Positions 33,060 through 46,799 of a stretch of 64,000 nucleotides of DNA are shown one piece after another. Numbering within the stretch: the stretch's first letter is position 1; each line of letters starts with the position of its first letter. Origin of the DNA: Jackrogersella multiformis (taxonomy: Eukaryota > Ascomycota > Sordariomycetes > Xylariales > Hypoxylaceae); assembly GCA_902806575.1 (NCBI GenBank), contig CADCXD010000004.1, forward strand, positions 62,001 to 126,000. The letters run 5' to 3'. The translations under genes and the position numbers were made by a program. A model generated the notes under the pieces. That model saw nothing but the letters and a program-made list of their open reading frames with translations. It was not told the origin of the DNA and ran no database searches.

Positions 33060-36000
33060 ATAATTTTTAATTTTTTTGATTTTTTTAGCGACGTTAATAA
33101 TTAAGAAAAAAATATTAATTAATTATTATCGATATAATTTAATAATATATTTTCGATAAGTTGTTTTTTTAATATATATATAATCGTTTTATCGTTTAAT
33201 ATATATTATTATTTATTTGGAATATTTATAATTAATTTATTAATTAATTTTAAAGGTATATTATTAAAGATTTATATATTTTTAAAAGATTATATATTAA
33301 AAGGTTATAATTTATTAATAAATTTAATATAAAATTAATTAAGTGATAAAGGATATTTTTTATCGTATATATTTAATAATATTATTATATTTTAAATATT
33401 ATTAATTAAAAGTTAATAAATAATTTTTTTATCGTATAAAATATTTAAGGATAAAGCGTTTTCCTTATTTATTTATTTATTAATTTAATAGTTTTTCGAT
33501 CTCGTATAACATTTAATTATTATCGTTTCCTTTTATAATAATTTAACTTAATTACGATCGTTTTTTTACGTAAAGATTTTTTTTTAAAAATTTTAAATAA
33601 TTAATTTATTAATATAACTTTATAACTTTGTTAATTATTAAATAACTTAAGTTTATATGTAAATTTATCGATTTATTTTAAGATTAATAACAATTTAATA
33701 CGTTATATTAATTATTTATAAAACTGCTTATTTAATAATATATAATCTTTATATAATTTAAGGTAAATTAATTTATTTTTCTTAAAAAAAAATAAGGTTA
33801 TATTTTAAATCGTAACGAGCTTTTATTTCGACGGTTATAAAGTTAATATATTTTTTTACTTTTTTTTAATAATATTATTTTAATATATTATAATTGATTA
33901 CGTTTTTTAATACCTTTAATAATATAACGATAATTTATAATTTAAAGTTATATATTAATTTATTAAGTAATTTTTTAATTATTAATAATTTAATATTATT
34001 AAAATTATTTTTAATTATAATATATTATTTAATAAATAATAATAATAAATTATTACTTCGATTTTTTAATTACGTCGTTTTATTATATTATTAATTTAAA
34101 AATAATATTTTATTAATATAATTAATAATATTTTAAATTAAGTAAATAACGATTATTATATTTCGTTATTAAATTTAATATTTTTATTTAAAATTATTTT
34201 ATATAAAATGCTTTAATTTAATAATATAAAATGTTTTAAAAAATAACGCGGCTTAATAATAAGTTTTATACTTAATATTTTTAAATATTAAAATTATTTT
34301 TTTATTAAATTTATATATAATTATTATTATTATATTAAAATAAGTAAAGTTTTTAATAAATTATATATATATTTTATTTAAAACTTTTAATAATTTTATA
34401 ATAAAGTTTTAAATTATTATATAAAATAATTATAACGGTGAGTTTATAAGTTTTAAACGTTTAATTTAAATTTTATAATAATTAAGGTAATATTTAACGT
34501 ATTTTTAAACTTTTTACGAAAAGTTATAAATATAAACCGATTTTAATTTATAAAATATTTATTTTGGTTCGAAATAATATTTTAAATTATAAATTTTATT
34601 AAATAATTTATATATATAAATTAATAAAATTATTAATTAACGTAAATTATTTAATTTAATATAATATATAAAATTATTTTATAATTTATATTAAAATTAT
34701 TTAATCGTATTTTGATTTTTAATAACTTTTTAAAAAATAATATTTAAACAATTTAATTATTAATTATAATTATAACTTTTTAATATTTTCTTTTTAAACT
34801 TATTATTTAATATAAGTTTAATAAATATATAAATAAATTTCGTTTTATTTTTTTATTTTATTAAATCTTTTATATTATTTTATATTAATAAACGAAATAA
34901 TATATTTAAAATTAAAATAAATTTTTTAAAGATATAATAAACGTTAAAATTAAATTAAAATAATTATTAATTTATTATTTTATTTATATTAATTAATTTA
35001 AGTGTTATTTAATTAATTATATATAAAATTATAATTAAATTTTATTATTTCGTATTATAATTTAACTTTTATTAAAACTTTTAATAAAAATATAATTAAA
35101 TGAATTATGTTAATTTTTATATTAATTTTATCTTAAGGTATATTTATATAAAATATTATAATTTCGAAACCTTTTTATTTTAATATATTTATTTTTAAGA
35201 ACGTTATTTAATTATAATTTTAATACGTTAATATCGTTAAATTTAATAATTTATTTTATATCGATATATATATAATTTTTATAATATATTAACGTTTATA
35301 TTAAAATTTTAAAAGAATTTTCTATTAAATCCTTTCTTCGGTTAATATTTTTATTTTCTTGTTTTGTAAAGGTTTAATTTTTTATTAATATTATAAAATA
35401 TATTTTTAAATTAATTAATATTCGTAATATTAAAATCTTTTTAATTACGTTTAATTTATCGTTTATAATGGCAATTTTTAATTTATTAATTAAAAGTTTA
35501 AGTAATATAATCGATAAAAAATCAAAAAACATTTTCTTTAATAATAATATAAGTTTTATATTATCGTATATATTAAACATTTAATTAAGATATTTCTTAT
35601 ATTATTTTTTAATATTATTAAATATTATTATATTATTAATATATATTTTAATAAAGCTTTTAAAAAGTTTTAATTTTTAATTTATAAATCGTTACATAAA
35701 GGTTAAAAAATTCTTAAATTTTATTAATATAACGTTAAATTTTTTTAAACCTTTTAACAATATTATTATTATTTTAATTTTATATTTAAACGTAATAAGT
35801 AATTAATAAAAAAATAAAGCCTTATTTATAACGTTAAAAACTTTTTTTTCTTATATTTTTTAAACAATTTGCTTTTAATATAATAATAAGTAAATGTTAA
35901 TTAAAGCATTTTTATTTAATAATTTAAAATTAATAATTATTCGACCTTTTGTTTTATCGTTAATGAATTTTTAAATAATAAAATAAAAATAATTAAACAA

Positions 36001-37840
36001 CATAATTATTTTTTATTAATTTATTTTACTTTCATTATATATTTAATTAAAAGTTTTATTAAAAAAGAATTTATTTTATATATTTAATAAATATATATAT
36101 TTAAGTTTATACGTTTATTATTAACCGTTAATTAAATTAATCGTTAATTTTTTAATATATTAATAATATTACGATTATATTAAATATCTTACTTATTTAT
36201 TAAAATAAATAATTATTAAATAAAAAAAAGGTTAAAATTATGAATATATATACTTTTTTTAATTATAAAATTTAAAGTATTTTTAAGTTTAAATATATTT
36301 AAAATTAATATATTTACTTTAATAAAATGTCGCTTTATTTTTAATAATAATTATAAATTAATAATAAAGCTTTTAATATTTTATTATTTAAATTAAATTT
36401 TATTAATAAATTATTTTCTTTATATTAAAGTATTATATATACTTATATTAAATTAGCTTTTTTTTATAAAGTATTTATAATTCTTTTTTGGTAATTTTTT
36501 TAATTTTTTTAATTTTAATATTACGTTATAAATTTATATATATTTTATTATAATTAATAATTACGTTATATTTTTTTAAGAAATTATTTCTTATTAATAA
36601 GTTAAGTTAAAAATTTAATCGAAAATTTAACTTTAATTTTTATAATTAATCTTTCAGGAATTATTTTTTATATATATATGGGTTTATTTAATTTAAACAT
36701 TTTATAATTTTCGATAAAAAATTTTAATTATATTTTATTTATTATTTAATTAAATACGTTAATATTTATATATATTATCGATTTTTAATTTAATTTATTT
36801 AATACGTTTATTTTTAAGCTTATATGCTTTATTAATCTTTTATTTAAAAATAAAGAAATAATATTTTTAATTTTTATATTTAAATTTTTATTCTTATTTA
36901 TTTTTAAATAAAATAAGCTTTAATAATTTCTTTAATTTTAAATTAAGTTTTTATCGCTTATTTCGTTTTTTAAAGTAATTATAAATATTTAAGTTTAATA
37001 TTAAATATTTTATAATATTTTTAATATATACGTTTTTTTATAATTAACGATTTATTATTAAAAAACGAAAAGTAAAATATAAAGGTTTTAAATTTATTTA
37101 TTAAATATTCTTTTATTAAAAAATAGCCATTTATTTATAAATCTTTTTTATTTTATTTATACTTAATTTCGGTTTATAAATATATATCGCTGTTAAGATA
37201 ATTTTTTATTTTCTTTTATCGTTTTTAATAAAAATAAAAACGATTATTATAATAATTATAAACGTTATAATTATATTTATAATTATAATAATAATAACTT
37301 TATTAATTATTACTTTAACGTTTATTATTTCGTTTATTATTATATCGATTATAACTTCGATTATAACTTCGATCGTAACTTTAATCGTAACTTTAATTAT
37401 AATTATTAAAATTATAATCGTTTTAATATTAATTAAAACTATTTCGTTATTAATTATAATTATCTCGTTAATTATATTTATTATTATAACGGTTTTAATT
37501 ATTTTAATAAACCTTTAATTAATTAATATAAAATATTATATTATTATAATTATAATTAATAAGTTAAATATTTTTAAATAACTTAATATTATTTAAAAAA
37601 ATATTTTATATAAATATATTATTAAATATTATATAAGGTTTAATATTAACTTTTAAATCCTTATTTTTTTTTATTAATATTTACTTACGTTACATTAATT
37701 CTTTTTATTTAAATATTTATAATTAATAATATTTATAACTTTAAATTCTAAGTTTAATTTATTATAAATTATCGTTATTTATTATATATTTATAATTAAT
37801 TTAAATATTTAATAATTTTAATAAATATATTTTTATTATA
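33060..37840 (-). mobile_element. RIP-inactivated Gypsy-like LTR retrotransposon, copy A
   Basis: Collinear by eye with copy B (38,735-44,310) throughout: 33,240-33,350 matches 38,918-39,020, and 37,500-37,680 matches 43,950-44,110. It is about 0.8 kb shorter than B and more heavily mutated. A minus-strand fragment at 35374-35580 corresponds to the reverse-transcriptase/RNase H connection fragment of B, so the element runs right to left. The segment 37,230-37,500 (repetitive Asp/Asn/Lys-like codons on the minus strand) would be near the gag end. No intact gene remains. Confidence 0.75.
35374..35580 (-). pseudogene. reverse transcriptase fragment, copy A
   Basis: A 68-residue minus-strand remnant beginning MFNIYDNIKLILLLKK aligns with the copy B fragment over its whole length (for example IINDKLNVIKKILILRILINLK against IINDKLNIIKKILILRILVNLK), written here only as context for the homology. 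Original hydrophilic codons have been turned into Ile, Leu, Asn and Lys codons by RIP. Confidence 0.55.
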
Positions 37841-37990
37841 TATTAGTAGGTTAAAATAAAGGTCTTAGAATAATTGTTTTTCTTAAAAGTGAAAGCAGAG
37901 CTAATATCTCGAAGAATAGCTAGTAGGTATAAAGCATGGGCTATTACCTTAACTATAAACCATATAGTTATGGCTTTTTATAACATCCCT
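37835..37990 (-). mobile_element. LTR-like island with few RIP mutations beside copy A
   Basis: A 150-bp island of more normal composition inside the AT-rich block (for example GTGAAAGCAGAGC and TAAAGCATGGGC). Read on the minus strand it begins TGTTATAAAAAGCC, as an LTR might, directly upstream of copy A in its reading direction. A RIP-mutated version lies at 53,737-53,885 (about 15 bases shorter), differing mainly by C-to-T and G-to-A. Confidence 0.55.
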
Positions 37991-38536
37991 TTAATAAAAA
38001 AAAAAACCAACGTTTTCGTTAATTATAAGTTATTATTTTATTAAAATCGTTTTCCTCTTTATCGTTATCGTTATTATTAATTAAAACGTTATTATTATTT
38101 TTTAATAACGTATTTTTATAAACGAAACGTATATCGTTAAAATCGTTAAACGTTTATATTTTAATTATAAGTTTAATCTTTAATGGTATAAATATCGATA
38201 CTTTAATTAATATTATTATCGATTTTTTTATAATAAGCGTAATTAACTTAAGCATAAAAGTTAATATCTTAGTTCGAGACGTAATTGTAATAATAAGTAT
38301 AATAAATGATATTAATTATAACTTAATTTTTATAATACCTTTTTTATAATTTATAAAAATATTATGCGTATTTTTTATAATTATTATAACTTTAATAATA
38401 CTTATATAAATAAAGAATATAAATATAAATAAATATATTATACCTTATCGTTATTAAGTAAATACTAGTATATTTATAAGTTATTTTAATATTAAAATAT
38501 TTGGTTCCTTCCCGATTTAACTGCAGCCTTATCACA

Positions 38537-38560
38537 ACTTAAGTATTAAAATACTTAAGT
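38537..38560. repeat. 11-bp perfect palindromic arms
   Basis: ACTTAAGTATT at 38537-38547 and its reverse complement at 38550-38560 are separated by two bases. It lies beside a short less-mutated island (about 38,505-38,535, GGTTCCTTCCCG and CTGCAGCC). Confidence 0.7.
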
Positions 38561-38734
38561 AAAAATTTCAATAATAATTATAATTATTACTTTAATCGTA
38601 ATTACTTAATAACTTATAACTTACTTACATTCCTTTTTATCTTTTTAATATTATCCGTAAATTATACTTTCCGTATTATAATAAATCTTAATTTTATAAC
38701 TTTTAATAATCTTTTTATTAAAATCATAACTTAT

Positions 38735-41700
38735 AATCTCGTTAATTTTTTTAACAACGTTAATAATTAAGTAAGAAAAATCGGTTAATTATCATCGGTA
38801 TAATTTAATAATATATCTTTAATAAGTTATTTTTTTAATACTTATATAATTATTTTATTATTTAACGTATATTATTACTTATTTACGATTAATTATATTA
38901 ATTTATTAATTAATTTTAAAGATATATTATTAAGAGTTTATATATCTTTAAAGGATTATATATTAAAAGGTTATAATTTATTAATAGATTTAATATAAAA
39001 TTAATTAAGTAATAAAAGGTATTTCTTATCGTAATCGTTTAATAATATTATTACATTCTAAATAAATAAACTTCTTAAATACCATTAATCGAAAATTAGT
39101 AAATAATCTTTTCATCGTACGAGATATTTAAGGATAAAGCGTCTTTTTTACTTATTTATTTATCGATCTAACAACTTCTCGATTTCGTACAACACTTAAT
39201 CATTATCATCTCCTTTTACGACGATTCGACTTAATTACAATCATCTCCTTACGTAAGGATCTTTCCCTTAAAAGATCTTAAACAATTAACTTATTAATAT
39301 AACCTTATAAATTCGTTAATTATTAAATAGTTTAAACTTATACGTAAACTTATTAACTTACTTTAAAATTAATAACGATCCGATATATTATATTAACCAT
39401 TTATAAGGCGGCTTACTTAGTAATATATAACCTTTATATAGTTTAAAGTAAATTAATTTATCTTTCTTAAAAAAAATAAAGTTATATTTTAAATCGTAAC
39501 AAGCCTTTACTTTAACGGCTATAAAATTAATATATTCTTTTACTTCTTTTTAATAGCATCGTTTTAATATATCGTAATCGATTACGTTCCTTAATACTTT
39601 TAACGAAATAACGATGGTTCATAGCTTAAAGCCATATATTAATTCATTAAATAACTTTCCGGTCGCTAATAACTTAACATTATTATAATTATATTACAAC
39701 ATTAAAATTATCTTTAACCATAATACATTGCTTAATAAATAATAATAATAAATTACTACCTTAACTTCTTAATTACGTCATTTTATCGGACTATTAATTT
39801 AAAGATAATAACTCGTTAACATAATTAACAATATCTTAAATCAAGTAAATAACGTTTACCATATCTCGTTATTAAATTTAGCGTCTCTATTTAAAATTGC
39901 CTTACATAAAATGCCTTAATCCGATAACATAAGTACTTTAAAAAATAACGCGGCCTAATAATAAACTTTATACTTAATGTTTCTAAGTATTAAAATTATT
40001 TTCTTGCTAAATTTATATATAATTACCATTATTATATCGAAATAAATAAAACCTTTAACAAACCATATACTTTCCTTACTTAAAACCTTTAATAAACCTA
40101 TAATAAAGTTTTAAATCATTATATAAAATAGTTAAAACGATAAGTTTATAGGTTTTAATTTACCGTAAAGCTTTAAACGTTCGATCTAGTTTTTATAACA
40201 ACCGGGGTAATGTTCGACGTACTCTTAAACCTTTTACAAAAAGTTATAAATATAAACCGATTTTAACTTATAAAACATTTATTTCGGTTCGAAATAATAT
40301 TTTAAATTATAAACTTTATTAAATAATTTATATACACAAATTAATAAAATTATTAACTAACGTAAACCATTTAACTTAACATAATATATAAAACCGTCTC
40401 GTAATTTATATCGAAACCATTTAACCATATCTTTACCTTTACTAATTTCCTAAAGAATAATACGTAAACGATTTAATCGTTTATTATGATTATATCTTTT
40501 TAATATTTTCTTCCTAAACTCATTATTTAACGTAAATTTAATAAATATATAAATAAACTTATCCGAGATATCTTTAAAAATTAATTTCGTTTTATCTTTT
40601 TATTTTATTAAATCTTTTATATCGTCTTATATTAACAAACGAAACAATATATCTAAAATTAAATTTAACCTTCTAAGGATATAATAAACGTTAAGGTTAA
40701 ATTAAAATAAGTATATTAAAACAATTATTAACTTATTATTCATCTTATTTATATTAATTATTTTAAGTATCGTTTAATTAATAATGCCTTTCGTCACATT
40801 ATAATCCGTCAAAACAATAACTAATCGTATATAAAATTACAATTAAATTTTATTATTCTTATAAACTTATATTAAATAAATAACTTCCAATTTTATTACT
40901 TCGTATTATAATTTAACTTTTATTAAAATCTTTAATAAAAATATAACTAAGTAAATTACGTTAATTTTTATATTAATTCCGTCCCAAAGTATATTTATAT
41001 AAAATATTATAACTCCAAAATCTCTTTATTTCGATACATCTATTTTTAAAAACGTTATTTAATTATAATCCTAATACGTTAATATCGTCGGATTTAATAA
41101 TTTATTTTACAATATCTTAAACGAATTTAATTTATTTTTTATCGGTATATATATAATTTTTACAATATATTAATATTTATGCTAAGATTTTAAAGGAATC
41201 TCTTATCGAATCCGTCCCTTAATTAATATTTTTATTTTCTTATCTTATAAAGATTTAATTTTTTATTAATATTATAAGATATATTTTCGTAAGAACCTTA
41301 TCATACCGATATATGTTTTTAAATTAACTAATATTCGTAATATTAAAATCTTTTTAATTATATTTAATTTATCGTTTATAATGACAACTCCTAATCTATT
41401 AATTAAAAATCCAAATAAAGTAATTAATAAAAAACCGAGAAATGATTTTTCTAACAATAATATAAATCTCATATTATCGTATATACTAAACACCTAGTTA
41501 AGGTATTTTTTATATTATTCCTTAATATTATTAAATATTACGACATCGTTAATATATGCTTTAATAAAGTTTTAAAAAGGCTTTAATTTTTGGTTTATAA
41601 ATTATTATGTAAAGATTAAAGAATTTTTAAATCTTATTAACGTAACGTTAAAAACTTTTAAACCTTTTAACGATATCATCGTTATCCTATCTTTATACCT

Positions 41701-44310
41701 AAACGTAATAGGTAATTAATAAAAAAATAAAGCCTTATTTATAACGCTAAAAACTTTTTTTCCTTATATCTTTTAAACGATTTCTTCTTAACGTAATAAT
41801 AAGTAAATATTTATTAAAGTATTTTTATTTAATAATTTAAGGTCGATAATTATTTAACCTTTTTTCTTGCCGTTAATAAGCTTTTAAATAACAAAATAAA
41901 AATAATCAAACGATATAACTATTTTTTGCTAATTTATTTTATTTTAATTATGCATTTAATCGAAAATCTTATTAAAAAATTCTTTATTTTATATACTTAA
42001 TGAATATATATATCCAGATTTATACTTTTCTTATTAATTATTAATTAAATCGATTATTATTTTTTTTTCTTTTAATATATCGATAATATTACGATTATAT
42101 TAAATATCCCATTTATTTATTAAAATAAATAATCGTTAAGTAAAAAAAGGATTAAAATTGTAAATATATACGCCTTCTTTAATTATAAATTTTAAAATAT
42201 CTTTAAGTTTAAATATACTTAAAATTAATATATTTATTTTAATAAAACATTATTTTATTTTTAATAATAACTATAGATTAATAAGAGATTTATCGGTTAA
42301 TAATAAGGCTTTTAATATTTTATTATTTAAATCGAATTTTACTAATAAATCGTTTTCCTTACGTTAAAATATTATATATATTTACGTTAAATTAACCTTT
42401 TCTTATAAAATGTTTATACTTTCTTTTTCAGTAATTTTTTTAATTATTTCGATTTTAATATTACGTTATAAAATCATAAATTTATTAAACGTATTTAAAA
42501 AAGCGATTCCTTTAAGCATATTTATATTATAAATATTATTTATTACGCCTTTTATTTTAACGTAAAAAATAAAGTTTTTTCCGCGTAATAAATTAAAATA
42601 ATATACCGAAATAAATATTATTATCTTAACAAGGATAAAAAATCAATTCGTAATTAAAACTTATTGTTATATTTAACCTTTTAAACAATAATATTTTATA
42701 AATATTTAAATTTTAAAATATAATATTAAGATTATATATATTTTATTATAATTAATAATTACGCTATATTTTCCCAGGAAATTATTTCTTATTAATAAAT
42801 TAAGTTAAAAACCTAAATAATTAATTTATATTTTTATTAGGATTTAAATTTAAACTTATTATTTATATATTATTTCCCTTTAAAATTTAATCAAAAATTT
42901 AGCCTTAATCTTTATAATTAATCTTCCCAAGATTACTCCTTATATATATATAAATTTATTTAATTTAAATACTTTATAATTTTCGATAAAATCTTTTAAT
43001 TATATTTTATTTATTATTTAATTAAATGCGTTAATATTTACATATATCGTTAATTTTTATCTCGATTTATTTAATATATTTATTTTTAAACTTATATACT
43101 TTATTAACTTCTTATTTAAAAGTAAAAGGATAATATTTTTAACTTTTATATTTATCGATTGTAAAGGCAAAGGTATAATATCTTCCGATTATATTATTTA
43201 TATTTTTATTTTTATTTATTCTTAAGTGAAATAAGTATTAATAACTTTTTTAATCTTAAGTCGAGTTTTTATTACTTATCTTACTTTTTAAAATAATTAT
43301 AAATATTTAAATTTTATATATTTATTAGCGTATATATATTTAAAATAATTAGGTTTAATATTAAATATCTTATAATATTTCCGATATATACGTTTTTTTA
43401 TAGTTAACGATTTATTTTTAAAGGATAAAAAGTAAAATGTAAAGGTTTTAAATTTATTTATTAAATATTCTTTTATTAAAAAATAACTATTTACTTATAA
43501 ATCCTTTTTATTTTTCTCGCAATCTTTTTCGTCCCACTTATACTTAACTTCGTCTTATAAATATATATCGTCGTTAAGATAATTTCCTATTTTCTCTTAT
43601 TATCTTTAACGAAAGTAAGGACGGTTATTATGATATTTATAATTATAACAATTGTAAGTATTACAACTATATTCACAACCACGATAATAATAGCCTTATT
43701 AGCTATCACTTTAACGTTTACTACCTTGTTTATTATTATGTCGATTATAACTTCGATCGTAGCTTTAATTATAACTTCGATTACGGCTTCGATCACGATT
43801 TTAATTACGGCTGCCATTACGGCAATCTTTTCTTTAATTATAATTATTAAGGTTATAACCGTTTTAACGTTAATTAAAACCATTTCGTTATTAATTATAA
43901 CCATTTTATTAATTATACTTATTATTATAACAATTTTAATCGCCTTAATAAACCTTTAATTAATTAATATAAAATATTATATTATCGTAATTATAATAAA
44001 TAAGTTAAATATTTTTAAGTAATTTAATGTTATTAAAAAAAATATTTTAAATAAGTATATTATTAAGTATTATATAAGGTTTAATATTGATTTTTAAGTC
44101 CTTACTTTCTTTTATTAATATTTACTTACGTTATATCGATTATTTTTTATTTAAACACTTAAAATAAGCGTTTATAATTATTATAATTAACTTTAAGTTA
44201 ATAACTTTTACTGCTTTAAATTCCGGGTTTAACTTATTATAAATCGTCATTATTTATTATACATCCGTAATTAATTTAAATGCTTAATAATTCCAAATAA
44301 TGTTTAATAA
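38735..44310 (-). mobile_element. RIP-inactivated Gypsy-like LTR retrotransposon, copy B
   Basis: The longest and least mutated member of the family, collinear with copy A. It holds extra segments missing from A, for example about 42,475-42,730. The minus-strand fragment at 41272-41493 shows the Ty3/Gypsy reverse-transcriptase to RNase H junction pattern. A repetitive acidic/asparagine-like stretch at 43587-43904 on the minus strand lies near the gag end. All frames are broken by transitions. Confidence 0.75.
41272..41493 (-). pseudogene. Gypsy-type reverse transcriptase/RNase H junction fragment, copy B
   Basis: A 73-residue minus-strand fragment. It keeps MRFILLLEKSFLGF, resembling the conserved (I/L)SLSPxKSxLGYP turn of fungal Ty3/Gypsy polymerases. 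Then LINRLGVVIINDKL resembles RVDxLGLxTxxEKL, and TYIGMIRFLRKYI resembles the YLGLTGxLRxYI thumb motif. Spacing between the three elements also fits. This is the only clearly recognisable protein remnant in the AT-rich block. Confidence 0.65.
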
Positions 44311-46799
44311 TTAAGTCTTAATAAATATATCTTTAAGGTAAAGTTTTAAGATATATTTTACTTTTTCGAGGAATATTAAAGCTTTTAATATATAGATCTT
44401 ATATCGATCGAATAACGCTTTAAAAGCATATTCTATATTATTTTATATTTTTTACTTTTCCTTAATAAGTATTTAACTTATTTATTAATTTTATAAATCT
44501 TTATAAAATAACTTATAAAAATTACCTTTAATCTTTATAACTTTTATAAGTTCTTAATAAGTTACTTAAATAAAGTTTATTTATATATAAACATTACGCT
44601 AATATATATAATTATCTTTAATAAAAGAATTATTTATTATTATAAACCTATTTACGTTCGTTATAAAATAATTAATATTATAAATCGTTTAATTTCTTAA
44701 TATTAATTAATAATTTACTTTATTCTTTTATAATTATATAAGTATTAAGGCGTTATTAATTAAACCGTTAAACGGCCCGTTAATAACTTAACGTTTAATT
44801 ATAAATAAAATTACGGCTTATTCCGCGATACGTATTTATAATTCATGTATTAATTTAAGGATAAGATTAATTAATAAAGGTTATAATCTTTAAAGTTAAT
44901 TAAGTTCATTTATTAAAAGTTATTCTAGCTTTAAAACGGGAAGTTAAATAAGTTAATTAGTTATTATTTAAGTTATTTTATCCTAGATTTCGATTAATCG
45001 ATTAAGTTATATACCTTTATTTAATATAAAGGATTTATAATATAATTACGTACCTTTATTACGAAAAAAAGAAAATACGATAAGTAGATGTATGATAAGT
45101 ATTAGTTTAATTACTTATAACTTAATCTTTTAATAAAAAATTAAAAATATGAAAAGGTTAATTTTAAGGCTTTATATAATTACTTATATAACTTTATTAA
45201 CATTAATTCTTCGCGGTATAATTGTTTATGTTTACGGTTAAATCTCTTGGTAAATAATTGGAAATATCGAAAGAGTTATTTAAAGGCTTTATATAGTTAT
45301 TTGCGTAGCTTTATTAACTTCGGTTTTTTCGATAAATTATAATTAAATTTCTTAATATAAAATTAATAATATAAATAAATCGATTTATAAATTAAATATG
45401 AATATTAAAGTAATTATTAAAGTTATTATAAATTATATTTTTAAGTTATAAATTAATAAAAATTATAATAACGTTAATAATATTAAAGAAATTAATAATC
45501 GAAAATTAAAAAATAAAAGAATTTAATAATTGATTAAATTAATTATTTTCCTTATTAATAATTTTATTAATAATATTATAAAATTTAAATCGGTTAAAGA
45601 GTTAATTAATATTAAATTAATAAATAAAAAATTAATTTTATCGATTAATATATAAAAATAATTAAAGCGAAAAATTAATATTAAAATTAATATTAACTTT
45701 TAAATAAATTATTTTAAATTTAATAAAATAAATTATAATATAACTTTTAACGTTTTATTAAATATTTACTTAAACTTTTAAAAATTTAACACTTATTAAA
45801 AGTTATAAAATAACGTTTTTATTATTAAATTTTAAATAATATAAAAGCCTTATATTAATAAAAAAATTAATCTTATATTTAATAATATATTTACGTAAAA
45901 TAATAAATCATTTACACGTAATTAATATAACTTTTATATTATTCGAAAGTTTCGGTAATTATAAATAAAAATAATAATTTATAAAATATTATTATTATTA
46001 AAGTTTAAAATTAAAAAAAATTTAATCGATTAAAAAAGCTTAATCTTATTAAAATAACGTTAATACGTAAATTATAATATTATAAAAAAATAATAACGCC
46101 ATTAAATTTAATTAATAATAATAAAAAAATAAAAATTATCAAATAATAAAAAATAAAATAACGAAAAAAATAATTATAAAGTATTTAAAATTTAATAATA
46201 TTTAAGGGTTAATAATTATTAATTAAATCTTTATTACGTTAATTTATTACGATTAATTAATTTTAAATATAATATATTAAAATATATGTTATTATTATTA
46301 TAATTTTTATTAAAATAAAGTTTAATAATATTTATTAAAGTTTACGATTTCTTTTATTAAAACTTAATATTTATTTTAAGTTTATAAGGTAAGTTTAACG
46401 TGATTATTTTATAAATAACGTAATTACTTTATATATTAAAATAAGTACTTAAATACCTCGAAATTTAACGTAATTACCTTCGAGTTAAATATTTAAATAT
46501 TTAAAGCTTAATATAATTACTTTATGTTAATAATTTCCTTAATAATTTTCGTAATAATATTAACGATAATAATGTTAAAGTTAACGTCGTTTACGTTATT
46601 AAAAGTGAAAATTTCGACGTTAATTTTAATAACGTCGTTTATAATAAAAATAACGTTAATTTAAATATTAAAGTTAATATCGCTTTTAATATTAACGGTA
46701 TAAAAAGTGTAAATAATATAAGCTTTAATTACGTAAGCTTTAATTATAAAAACTTAAGTTAAAACTTATTCGTTTTTATTTTATATTTAAAGTTATAAT

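Noticed and set aside
43587..43904. Regular GATTATAAC-type periodicity as a CRISPR-like or satellite array
   Set aside because: Units are not constant in length or sequence; it looks like a mutated repetitive gag-end coding region and is matched in copy A.
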